Below, piece by piece: positions 13,546 to 23,738 of a stretch of 64,000 nt of DNA (position 1 is its first letter; every line of letters starts with the position of its first letter). The translations under genes were made by a program, and so were the position numbers. Below the pieces are notes generated by a model. That model saw only the letters and a program-made list of their open reading frames with translations. It did not search any database and was not told where the DNA came from. Source of the stretch: Pholis gunnellus (Eukaryota > Chordata > Actinopteri > Perciformes > Pholidae); contig OU342819.1 in NCBI GenBank assembly GCA_910591455.2, positions 2,760,501 to 2,824,500 of the forward strand. The letters are read 5' to 3'.

Positions 13546-13650
<105 letters not shown>

Positions 13651-14364
13651 CCACCCACATACGCTCACACACACAAGACACACTATATACAAAAAGCTAC
13701 CCCCTCAAACACGCTCCACTTCATTCCTACATTGTTTCACCTCACAAATCACTCTAAATTGGCCGCAGCCAGAAGAACACACAACCTCTCTAAACTGTTT
13801 AATAATGTCATTAATCATTCGGCTCTGACTTGGCGCCGGCACCGCCGGCTCTATAAGTGGCCTGGAAGTGGGTTACGATTTTTAAGGGGACCCCAAGCTA
13901 TGACAGGGGCCCCCCCAAAAAGCTCTGGATTAATCGGTCTTCCATCTCGTGCTACGCGGTCTTCTAACAGGCTGTGAGAGGAGCGAGGACCTCATTCCAC
14001 TTATTCCAGAGGTTATAAATGAGTTCCACAGGCATGAAAAGTACAGCTCAGTCCTGTGTGGAGAGGGAAGAAAAGATAAACAACAGAGGGAATTAAAGAA
14101 AGATGTCCACCATTTGACACGCAGCCTCATAAAAAAGTATTAATACGCTAGAAAATAACTAAACAAATGATGTTTCTTTTTAAGTTGAATTAGGTCACAT
14201 ATCACATTTGATACTATATGAATACAATCCAGCAGTGGTTTAATCCACGGTAAGTTCATAACATATTTTACATCTGCTGTTTGTTTTGGCAGTAGTGTGT
14301 GTATTTCTTTCCCAGGAAAGGTTTTCTCAAACACATACACTGTTGTCATGCCAAGTTGATATTA

Positions 14365-14673
14365 CAGTTTTTTTCAATTGCTAACAAGCAGTGTTCAATA
14401 CTGAAACCAAATGTTCAAAACTCTTCACACGTTCAGCGACACACAAGTGTCAACGGACCAAACTGTGAATCATTTTTCATTACTTTCAGACTAAATGCAT
14501 TCAATCACCACATTTTTCAAAATTCACAAACACTTTTGTCATTCATACTCCACAAACTGCAAAAAACTATGTATTTGCAGGACATTTTTCATATGCTAAC
14601 ACACTGCTTTCAAAACTGATAAAAGCACATTCAAATCAGAATGATGGCAAATTTCAAACATGTCTGCAGTAAT
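14365..14673 (+). mobile_element. 309-bp TA-inserting MITE, copy 1
   Basis: The element lies between TA at 14363-14364 and TA at 14674-14675. It begins CAGTTTTTTTCAATTGC and ends CTGCAGTAAT. A copy of exactly the same length lies inverted at 15158-15466; I count about three differences over 309 bp. Its first ~60 bases match the ends of the larger element that begins at 14676, so the two are related. It abuts that element and shares the TA. There is no coding capacity. TA duplication places it with Tc1/mariner-type elements. Confidence 0.82.
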
Positions 14674-15093
14674 TACAGTTTTTTTCAATTGCTAACAAGC
14701 AGTGTTCAATACTGAAACCACGTGTTCAAAACTCTTCATACAGTCTGCATTACCAAGATTTATTTTGGCCAAACGGTTAATCTAACCTCCAAAACTCACT
14801 CAGACCAACAAAACACTTCATACGTGTCTCAAAATAAGCTTGTTCCACCGATCACTGGCAACAAATTCTCATTCAGAAAACATGCATGTCACTCAGAACA
14901 CACTGACCTAAAAAACACTAGCAACAGGGAGCATTACATAAATTATGAACTTTTATTTAGTTAGAATGAATTTTCACATAAACAGTATTTCAATATAGAA
15001 TAACAGATTTTTAATTTATTGAATGTACTAAAGCATACGTATGTAACAAGAATGAATCAGAAATATATATATATTTTTAATATAGTACTTCAT

Positions 15094-15530
15094 GAAATTG
15101 CAATTAGCTTGGAATGATTATTATTTCATTTTCATTCATTTTCTATATTTCAAAATAATTACTGCAGAAATGTTTGAAATTTGCCATCATTCTGATTTGA
15201 ATGTGCTTTTATCAGTTTTGAAAGCAGTGTGTTAGCATATGAAAAATGACCTGCAAATACATAGTTTTTTGCAGTTTGTGGAGTATGAATGACAAAAGTG
15301 TTTGTGAATTTTGAAAAATGTGGTGATTGAATGCATTTAGTCTGAAAGCAATGAAAAATGATTCACAGTTTGGTCCGTTGACACTTGTGTGTCGCTGAAC
15401 GTGTGAAGAGTTTTGAACATTTGGTTTCAGTATTGAACACTGCTTGTTAGCAATTGAAAAAAACTGTATTTTGAAATATAGAAAATGAATGAAAATGAAA
15501 TAATAATCATTCCAAGCTAATTGCAATTTC
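15094..15530. repeat. 126-bp palindrome split at its centre by a MITE
   Basis: The segment 15094-15155 is the reverse complement of 15469-15530. Removing the 309-bp insert and one TA restores a continuous palindrome centred on CAAAATATTTTG. The palindrome itself may be a small MITE or an internal part of the host element. Confidence 0.75.
15158..15466 (-). mobile_element. 309-bp TA-inserting MITE, copy 2 (inverted, nested)
   Basis: This is the reverse complement of the copy at 14365-14673, equal in length and nearly identical in sequence. TA lies at 15156-15157 and 15467-15468, consistent with a TA target duplication. It sits at the exact centre of a palindrome inside the larger transposon, so it is the youngest or one of the youngest insertions in the cluster. 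Confidence 0.82.
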
Positions 15531-15602
15531 AGCTCAAAGCCAGCCCAGGTGTCTTGTTTTAGTCTAATTACCGGTAGCTTGGAACTGATTTTGTTTGGAA
15601 AT

Positions 15603-15839
15603 ATGGATCACAGAAGACAGGTTGGTGGGGAAAGAGGAGTGGTACGAGGGAGAGTGCGTGGAGGACAAAGGAGAGGAAGACCAAGAGCGGTGATATCGGA
15701 TGAAATAAGGGCCACAATTATTGACCATGTTGTAAACCACGGTCTCACTTTGAGAGAGGCCGGTCTAAGGGTGCAACCTAATCTGCCCCGCTCAACAGTT
15801 GCGTCAATAATACAAATTTTCCGGCAAAACAACAGGTGA
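15603..15839 (+). pseudogene. Transposase N-terminal exon (IS630/Tc1-type HTH)
   Basis: From the ATG at 15603 the frame encodes about 78 residues: an Arg/Gly-rich start (RGRVRGGQRRGRPR), then an HTH-like segment with EIRATIIDHVVNHGLTLREA and LPRSTVASIIQIFRQ. This layout matches the DNA-binding region of IS630/Tc1-like transposases common in fish genomes. The frame stops at TGA 15837, but CAG|GTGAG there looks like a splice donor, so the stop may be intronic. The catalytic DDE/D region that should follow is absent. Confidence 0.75.
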
Positions 15840-15877
15840 GATGATACATATTACAGTACAGTACAATAGGAGGAGTT

Positions 15878-16096
15878 TTCTCTGCATGGAGGTGGAAGGT
15901 TTATGACCACCATCCACATGACCAGATGACTTTACTGGAGGTAATGAATGCGGAGTGTGGAGACATTTCTCCTGAAGACTGCCAGGGTTGGGTTAGACAT
16001 TCCTAAAGATACTTTCCAAGATACATTGCCAGAGAAGACATCAGATGTGATGTTGATGAGAACATGTGGCCTAATCCAAGAGAGAGGGAGGACTAG
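15878..16096 (+). pseudogene. Transposase C-terminal remnant with in-frame stop
   Basis: The frame reads FSAWRWKVYDHHPHDQMTLL, then an acidic segment with GDISPEDCQGWVRHS, a stop codon TAA at 16004-16006, and RYFPRYIAREDIRCDVDEN followed by MWPN and a terminal stop at 16094-16096. It resembles the C-terminus of the same fish IS630-like transposase whose N-terminus lies at 15603. The in-frame stop and the missing catalytic core make it a pseudogene. Confidence 0.72.
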
Positions 16097-16638
16097 AACC
16101 ATCACAGAACTTTACAACGAGTGATTAGACTACACGTGTTGTTGACTTTTTCTTTCTTTTGCCCTGGAATTTCAGGATTTTTTTTTTCTTTTGTCACCTA
16201 TTTACAGTATTTTCACAAATGAAGTACTATATTAAAAATATATATATATTTCTGATTCATTCTTGTTACATACGTATGCTTTAGTACATTCAATAAATTA
16301 AAAATCTGTTATTCTATATTGAAATACTGTTTATGTGAAAATTCATTCTAACTAAATAAAAGTTCATAATTTATGTAATGCTCCCTGTTGCTAGTGTTTT
16401 TTAGGTCAGTGTGTTCTGAGTGACATGCATGTTTTCTGAATGAGAATTTGTTGCCAGTGATCGGTGGAACAAGCTTATTTTGAGACACGTATGAAGTGTT
16501 TTGTTGGTCTGAGTGAGTTTTGGAGGTTAGATTAACCGTTTGGCCAAAATGAATCTTGGTAATGCAGACTGTATGAAGAGTTTTGAACACGTGGTTTCAG
16601 TATTGAACACTGCTTGTTAGCAATTGAAAAAAACTGTA

Positions 16639-17093
16639 TTAAGTCAGTAGTACAAAAAAAACAAGATTTGGGCAATTTTAAAGGAAAACGAAAGACATAT
16701 TCGATGAATTGATGTAAATGGAGTTTAACCACAGCAAAACTATATCAAAACATCCGTTTACAAACTCTCACACAATTCATTCGGTACAATCCACGTCTCA
16801 TCGATCCAGTCAGATGCTCACTACTTCACAAACATGCTTCTTCAGTAAATGGTGTAGGACTGACCCACTGTCAAACCGTAGTGTTTGAGGGTTCTCTCGC
16901 AGACATTTTGAGCCCTTTACGAACCCTTTCCATACATCCGCATTTCTGCAGACTTTGCCAAAGTGAATTATCCACAATTCATAGCAAAGTGAAGTTAAAC
17001 ATGGGGCTACCAGTGGAAGCGTGGAATTTTCACTGAAACATGAAGGATGAAAGATGGAACATAAAAACATATGAAAGAGGAATACAAGCAGAG
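16639..17093. other. No gene recognised
   Basis: A/T-rich DNA between the nested transposon cluster and the first 276-bp repeat. No supported coding exon on either strand. Confidence 0.4.
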
Positions 17094-17369
17094 ACTAGAA
17101 AATGCATTTCCTGCTGAAAATGCGTTGGAATGCTGAAAGCTGAAATGAATTGCAAAAACATTGCTGAAAATAGATATCCAATTCAAACAAAAAATTGCAA
17201 AAAGCTTAATAATTCAAAAGGTTTAAAAATTAGAAATATGAAGAGACATAGCACACGTGTCCTTAACGAGCTGAACATTTTGATATTTGAACGGTTTCTG
17301 TAGCTTAAAATATGAAGGAGCAGAAGCCTTTAAAAAAACGTACGGAAGAAATATAATATAAGGAAGAAC
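17094..17369. repeat. 276-bp dispersed repeat, copy 1
   Basis: This unit begins ACTAGAAAATGCATTTCC and ends AGGAAGAAC. The same unit lies in the same orientation at 23256-23531, equal in length with about four substitutions visible, and a diverged tandem copy follows at 23530. The sequence is A/T-rich with GCTGAAA words and no coding potential. Confidence 0.88.
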
Positions 17370-18636
17370 AAAGAAACAGGATAACCATAATAAAATACTG
17401 TCATAAAAACGAATATAGTATTTAAATATGCATACATAATATGTAAATATTAAACAATTAATTATATATAGACGTGACTGTGAAAACAAAATGGACGTGA
17501 AAGATTCCATCGTTGCTAGGTTACATCTCAGTGCATCATTCATATACGATGATCATTTAAACATGAACAACGCCTCAGATGGTCAAGAAACAGTGTTTTC
17601 TCAACTTTCTCGACGATTTGTTGCAAAGTTTCACTTCTACAGACGATTTGGTACATCCCGAGAACAACTACAGACTCACAGAGACTGAAAGAAGAAACAC
17701 AACTGACTTCCACTATGGAAAATGTGAGATTTAAACACTTTGAGTGGTTTTTATGTGTTTTAGTGTCGAGACGTTTAAAACGTAAAAAGATACGTTTTAA
17801 GCTAGCTAAACTTCGATCGGCTCTGCCATGAACACTCCCTCACTGAAACAAAAAACTAATAAAACTAATTCATATCATCATAAATATGATTCATATCATC
17901 ATTATAAACATTGTAGAAGATGCTGTTTTTTACTGTAATGATACACACTGGCTAATGGATCAGGTAGACTACAGTACTGTACCGACTCAGTTCATCTAGT
18001 CATTATAAATACATTCAAATCACTGCCTGACTTACTATAATGTTTTATCATATTATTATGTCTTTTATCAAATAATTCTTATCACAAATTCATATCAACC
18101 AGCTCCAAGCGAACACATTTATATTGGATGTTTAAATATAGCCTATTAAAAGTAGGCTCTCAACTATAAAGTACTTGAACATTTATATTTTTAATATATT
18201 AGAATTATATTTTCCTACAGTATGGAAATACTAGATATATATAAGGAGGGTCCTGCTTTGTTATCAGACCTCGAGGTTCTGTTTTGAGGAGGTTTTAAAT
18301 CCTTCACTCTTTCAGTTTTATGAGAACATGCTAAATATTCCTGTAATCATGTTAATCAGGCTACTAGCAAATCTGAAACCAGCTCAAATAAAGCACAGAA
18401 ATCCACACTGTGTAAGAGTGTGAGGATCAGGGGTCAATAGGGGGAGTAGCTCATTGTAGCCCTGGGGCCTCCTGCTAACTTAATCTGGCCTCCATGAACT
18501 CTTTCAAGGGTTGAATGGACTGATAGACTCATTATGTTTGTGACAATAAATGTTATTATTCACTTTATCTATTGCCAGATGTTTGTTTGACTGTACTAGT
18601 GAAGCCTCATTATAACATGAGTGTGTGTCGTTGCAG
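17370..18636. other. Mostly non-coding; may contain upstream exon(s) of the following gene
   Basis: A 65-codon frame at 17491-17688 starts with a reasonable context (AAAATGG) and reads MDVKDSIVARLHLSASFIYD, continuing to a stop. It has no recognised domain and no obvious donor. It could be a first exon of the gene at 18637, or chance. The remainder is A/T-rich. Confidence 0.25.
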
Positions 18637-19565
18637 TGTGATGTTCCCGTCCACCTCCAGGACAACCAGAGAGGAAGGAGAGTCTCCACTCGCAGACAGT
18701 GTCCATGCTGCAGGGATGACCAGGTAACACATTTAGATCCTCATATTCAATAATGTGTGACCAATATTATGTGTTTTAAAATGTTAGTGTATAGCTTTCT
18801 TTTTTATGATGATTTTAATGTAAAGTGTCTTTGACAATCATGAAAAGCGCTCAATAAATAAAATGTATTATTGTTGTTATTATTATTAAATAAGTCACAA
18901 TGTAAATACTCCAGAGAGTATTAGACAGGTTTTAGTTTGACATCCTCTAATGTGTTGCTCACCAGGTGCAGACTTTGACCCGCAAGCGCCGGCGCTCTGC
19001 TGCTACTGGAGACCCTCCCCAGAAGAGGAGAAGGAGCTCCGTGGCCCGTCCTGCAGACTCTCCTGTCTCTTTGTGTTTTCTCCCAAAGCCTCAGGCCACC
19101 ATCCTGCCTGCAGACCTGCCGGTTGCCTCCAGCGTGGCCCCCGGCCTCCGGCCCTCCTCGACTCCACTGCACTACGAAGGCCCTCTGATCCACAACCACT
19201 CTGAGGAAGAGTACCAACAACTCTACCACCAAGTTGTGGACGATATGCTGAGGTGTGTTGTGTCAAAAATCTATCTGATGATTATCACATTTTCTAATCA
19301 CTTTAGTTTTTCACTCAATTTATTCCATGTATCAACTTTTTAACCTCATTATGACTCTCCTCACAGGTTCAAGAACGGCCGTCTGAAAAAAAACAGCATA
19401 AAACTGGGACGTCTCATCAAGCAGAAGCTCTGGGAGAGACTGGACCGTCCCACGTCAACAGAGACGGTAGACAAAGACGGACGGGTGCATGTGGACGTCT
19501 CATACGGGGTAGGTGTTCATCCTCCGCATTATTTTGTGGACACTTCGAAAGAACCAGAGTGCTAA
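18637..19565 (+). CDS. Unrecognised gene, last three exons (nuclear-type basic protein with CPCC motif), 5' partial
   Basis: Three exons join in one frame: 18637-18723 (29 codons), 18966-19252 and 19367-19565, with AG/GT borders and phases 0 and 2. The first encodes CDVPVHLQDNQRGRR and QCPCC, with Cys spacing that suggests a small metal-binding element. The second starts with a bipartite basic cluster (RKRRR and QKRRR) typical of a nuclear signal, then a Pro/Ser linker and a helix EEEYQQLYHQVVDDMLR. The third reads FKNGRLKKNSIKLGRLIKQK, LWERLDRP, then HVDVSYGVGVHPPHY, ending in a TAA stop. Intact frame, good splice sites and sequence character suggest a real gene. I recall similar uncharacterised fish proteins but cannot name the family. 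Upstream exons are not identified. A GGGGTAGGTG donor-like site at 19508 is judged internal because the frame reads on sensibly through it to the stop. Confidence 0.65.
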
Positions 19566-19574
19566 AACAAAATA

Positions 19575-22160
19575 ATGAGCCTCTGCCAGCGACCTGCATT
19601 TGCCGCCTCCCCCTGCAAATTCTGGCAGACAGTTGTAACCTTAACTTCCAACTCTAGCCTCCTCCAGCAACCAAGGCCTCCGCCTCCACCTAAGGATCAG
19701 GTTACATTCTTCTGCCAGAATCTACAGCCTCCTCCACCTGCACATTCTGGCAGACAGTTGTAACCTAAATCTCCACCTAAAGCCTCTGCCAGCAACCTAC
19801 ATTTGCTGCCTCCACCTGTAGGTTGCTGGCAGTCAACTGTATCCTAAATCTCTGCCTACCGCCTCCACCTAAAGTTCATGTTGCAGCCTTCCGGAATCTG
19901 AAGCCGCCTCCAACTGCACATTCTGGTAGAAAGCTGCAACTAGAACCTCCACCTAAAGCCTCTGCCAGCAACCTGCATTTGTCTTATCCACCTGCAGATT
20001 CTGGCAAACAGTTGTAACCTTAACTTCAGTCTCTAGCCTCCTCCAGCAACCAAAGCCTCCGCCTCCACCTAAGGATCAGGTTGCAGCTTTTTCTGCCAGA
20101 ATCTCCAGCCTCCTCCACCTGCACATTCTGGCAGACAGTTGTAACCTAGACCTCCACCAACAGCCTCTGCCAGAAACCTGCAGGTGCTGCCTCCGCCTGC
20201 AGATTCCGACTGACAGCTTAGGTCAAACATCCACCTAAAGCCTCTGCCAGCAACCTACATTTGCCGCCTCCACCTGCAGGTTGCTGGCAGTCAACTGTAT
20301 CCTAAATCTCTGCCTACCGCCTCCACCTAAAGTTCATGTTGCAGCCTTCCGGAATCTGCAGCCGCCTCCAACTGCACATTCTGGCATACAGTTGTAACCT
20401 AAACCTCCACCTTCAGCCTCTTTCAGCAACCTGCACGTGCCGCCTCCATCTGCAGATCCTGGTCGACAGCTTAGGTCAAACCTCCACCTTCAGCCTCTGC
20501 CAGCAACCTGCATTTGCCTTCTCCACCTGCAGATTCTGGCAGACAGTTGTAACCTAAACCTCCACCTTCAGCCTCTTTCAGCAACCTGCACTTGCCGCCT
20601 CCGTCTGCAGATTCTGGTCGACAGCTGAAGTCAAACTTCCACCTTCAGCCTCTTTCAGCAACCTGCACGTGCCAGCCTCCGCCTGCAGATTCTGGTCGAC
20701 AGCTGAGGTCAAACCTCCACCTACAGCCTCTGCCAGCACCCTGAAGGTGCAGCTTCTGCCTGCAGATTCTTGCCGCCAGCTGACGTCAAACCTCCACCTT
20801 CAGCCTCTGTCAGCAACCTACATTTGCTTTCTCCACCTGTAGGTTGCTGGCAGTCAACTGTATCCTAAATCTCTGCCTACCGCCTCCACCTTAAGTTCAT
20901 GTTGCAGCCTTCCGGAATCTGCAGCCGCCTCTAACTGCACATTTTGGCATACAGTTGTAACTTAAACCTCCACCTCCAGCCTCTGCTAGCAACCTGCAGT
21001 TGCCCCCTCCGCCTGCAGATTCTGGTCGACAGCTGAGGTCAAACCTCCACCTTCAGCCTCTGCCAGCAACGTGCATTTGCCTTCTCCACCTGCAGATTCT
21101 GGCAGACAGCTGAGGTCAAACCTCCACCTTCAGCCTCTGCCAGCAACGTGCATTTGCCTTCTCCACCTGCAGATTCTGGCAGACAGTTGTAACCTAAACC
21201 TCCACCTTCAGCCTCTTTCAGCAACCTGCACTTGCCGCCTCCGCCTGCAGATTCTGGTCGACAGCTGAAGTCAAACCTCCACCGACAGCCTCTTTCAGCA
21301 ACCTGCACGTGCCGCCTCCGCCTGCAGATTCTGGTCGACAGCTGAGGTCAAACCTCAACCTACAGCCTCTGCCAGCAACCTGAAGGTGCAGCTTCTGCCT
21401 GCAGATTCTGGCCGCCAGCTGAGGTCAAACCTTCACCTTCAGCCTCTGCCAGCAACCTGCATTTGCCTTCTCCACCTGCAGATTCTGGCAGACAGTTGTA
21501 ACCTTAACTTCCATCTCTAGCCTCCTCCAGCAACCAAAGCTTCCGCCTCCACCTGAGGATCAGGTTGCAGCTTTTTCTGCCAGAATCTACAGCCTCCTCC
21601 ACCTGCAGATTCTGGCAGACAGTTGTAACCTAAATCTCCATCTAAAGCCTCTGACAGCAACCTACATTTGCCGCCTCCACCTGCAGGTTGCTGGCAGTCA
21701 ACTGTATCCTAAATCTCTGCCTTCGGCCTCCACCTAAAGTTCATTTTGCAGCCTTCCGGAATCTGCAGCCTCCTCCAACTGCACATTCTGGCAGAGTTGT
21801 AACCTAGACCTCCACCTACAGCCTCTGCCAGCAACCTGCATGTGCTGCCTCCGCCTGCATATTCCGACTGACAGCTTAGGTCAAACATCCACCTAAAGCC
21901 TCTGCCAGCAACCTACATTTGCCGCCTCCACCTGCAGGTTGCTGGCAGTCAATTGTATCCTAAATTCTGGCAGACAGCTGCAGCTAGAACCTCCACCTAT
22001 AGCCTCCTCCAGCAGTCTACAGCCCTGGCCTCCACCTGTCGATTCTGGTAAACATCTCCAGACTCCTGCTCCACCTTCATCCTCTTCCAGTTCCATCCTG
22101 CAGCCTTCGCCAGCGACCAGCAGCTTCCATCTACACCTACGCCTCACCTCAAGACCCAAC
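19575..22160 (+). repeat. Minisatellite, ~77-bp units, about 33 copies, ~2.6 kb
   Basis: Units of about 77 bp (77 measured between 21061 and 21138, others 77-81) carry the order CTCTGCCAGCAACCTGCA, TTTGCC, TCCACCTGCAGATTCTGG, CAGACAGTTGTAACC, then AAACCTCCACCTTCAGC. Units differ by substitutions and alternating variants (GTCGACAGCTGAGGTC versus GCAGACAGTTGTAACC), hinting at higher-order repeats. The array starts right after the stop codon of the preceding gene and ends near 22160. Because 77 is not a multiple of three and stops occur, it is not a coding repeat; the open frames of 60-90 codons are by-products. Confidence 0.92.
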
Positions 22161-22256
22161 GGATGAATTCCTTCTGCAAGATCTGAGCATCAGAGATGCC
22201 TCTTCCTCCTCCTCACCCTCCACGTTCACCACCAACTCCTGCTCTTCTCAAAGTTA

Positions 22257-22262
22257 AATAAA
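22257..22262 (+). terminator. Candidate polyadenylation signal AATAAA after the minisatellite
   Basis: A canonical AATAAA followed by a T/C-rich stretch lies about 100 bp after the last minisatellite unit. I found no AATAAA between the stop codon at 19563 and here. If used, the preceding gene has a ~2.7-kb 3' UTR made mostly of tandem repeats. Confidence 0.5.
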
Positions 22263-23255
22263 GTCCATCAATCTCTGCCGTCATCAGATCAGATCATCTG
22301 AGTCCACAACAATTAGCATCAAACAGATTCCTTCATATTTGAGATCTCAGTGGATTTGTGGGATTTTTAACACAATTTTCTCATCAGACACTTTTCTCAT
22401 TTTTATTATTTGTTTTGCAGTTTGCCAGCAGCTTTCTGTTATTATTAGTTTAAATGAGGAATGCTAAAGGTTTAACATAAAGATCCCAACTTCTTCAAAC
22501 TTAGAAATATCAATTATCATCATTCAAAGTAAAACCTTCAGTTGTAGCAACAAACCAAGCCAGTCCTCATACTTCACGACAGTGATCATTCATAATATAA
22601 AACGTCTCGTTTTGATTCAGTACAAAGTGAGAAATAATTATTGATACTAAAGCTGAACTAAACAGTTGTAGGTTTAACTTCATATCACACATTTTTCTAC
22701 ATTAATCTTCCAAGTCATGCACTGTTGATATATATCTTTAAAATATATAATATATATACAAAATATAGAAAAGTCTAGTTTTTATTCAGCACAAAGTGAG
22801 AACGTGTCAGAACAGATTGTAATTTCTACATTTCTGAAATGGAATAATGTGTTACAAACATCAATAACACGTTATAGCATAACCATGAGTTTTAAGTTAA
22901 GTGACAGCACTGTAAGTTATTAACTATTGTATGAAAGCTACTATAACACACTAATAAGGACTTATGAACAGTATTTGACAGCTGTGAGTGAAGTGTGAGA
23001 CCAAATACAAATTCACAATGATGATCAGAGACATGTCAAGTCTTTATTTTCCAATAGTTGTAAATATGAATAAGCTGTGTATAAATTGATCCAACATTCA
23101 TCTTTATGGTGAGGTAAATACACAGCTGATGGACTATTAATATTAATATAATATAAACTTCATAAACTGATTCAGAGTTACATTTTTTATGTAGATGTAA
23201 AAGTCATCAGTTTGTCTCTTTGCATGAAGAGGTTCTCGATATAACTAATATAGCA
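22263..23255. other. No gene recognised
   Basis: A/T-rich DNA with a TATATA run near 22728-22758. No supported exon. Confidence 0.4.
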
Positions 23256-23738
23256 ACTAGAAAATGGATTTCCTGCTGAAAATGCGTTGGAATGCTGAAA
23301 GCTGAAATGAATTGCAAAAACATTGCTGAAAATAGATATCCAATTCAAACAAAAAATTGCAAAAAGCTTAATAATTCAAAAGGTTTAAAGATTAGAAATA
23401 TGAAGAGACATAGCACACGTGTCCTTAACGAGCTGAACATTTTGATATTCGAACGGTTTCTGTAGCTTAAAATATGAAGGAGCAGAAGCCTTTGAAAAAA
23501 CGTACGGAAGAAATATAATATAAGGAAGAACTAGAAAATGCATTTCCTGCTGAAAATGCGTTGGAATGCTGAAAGCTGAAATGAACCGCTGAAACATTGC
23601 TGAAAATAGAAATCCAATTTAAAAAAAATTGCAAAAAGCTTAATAATAAAGTTTAAAGATTACAAATATGAAGTCATATCACTCCTCTCCTGAAAGAGCT
23701 GAACATTTTAATATTTGAACGGTTTCTGTGGCTTAAGA
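23256..23738. repeat. 276-bp dispersed repeat, copy 2, with a diverged tandem copy 3
   Basis: Copy 2 spans 23256-23531 and is about 98-99% identical by eye to 17094-17369. A third, more diverged copy starts at 23530 with the same CTAGAAAATGCATTTCC start and fades near 23738. Related words recur around 24150-24210. Confidence 0.85.

Larger units (their letters stand above)
14676..16636. mobile_element. Tc1/mariner-IS630-type transposon with 418-bp terminal inverted repeats
   Basis: The arms at 14676-15093 and 16219-16636 are reverse complements of equal length (418 bp) with only about one difference that I can see, and TA flanks both ends (14674-14675 and 16637-16638). Each arm begins CAGTTTTTTTCAATTGC. 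Between the arms are a transposase N-terminal exon (15603-15839), a C-terminal remnant (15878-16096), and a secondary insertion complex at 15094-15530. The catalytic core is missing, so this copy is non-autonomous. Near-identity of the arms implies recent insertion. The 80-residue open frames read from both arms are mirror images of the repeat and not genes. Confidence 0.88.

Noticed and set aside
14722..14964. 80-codon frame repeated almost identically at 16348-16590 on the other strand
   Set aside because: The two frames are the mirror images of one transposon arm; no coding evidence.
17094..17543. 106-codon minus frame with hydrophobic residues (and its partner at 23385-23597)
   Set aside because: It lies in the 276-bp dispersed repeat and adjacent A/T-rich DNA; no membrane protein family features.
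19508..19516. Splice donor GGGGTAGGTG after VDVSYG
   Set aside because: Reading on gives a sensible continuation (VGVHPPHYFVDTSKEPEC) and a stop; an intron is not needed.
19575..21308. Repeat-peptide frames on both strands in the minisatellite
   Set aside because: The 77-bp unit is not a multiple of three, so no frame is maintained over the array; short frames are chance.
19575..22160. CRISPR-like array
   Set aside because: Units are contiguous without unique spacers and the genome is a fish; this is a minisatellite.
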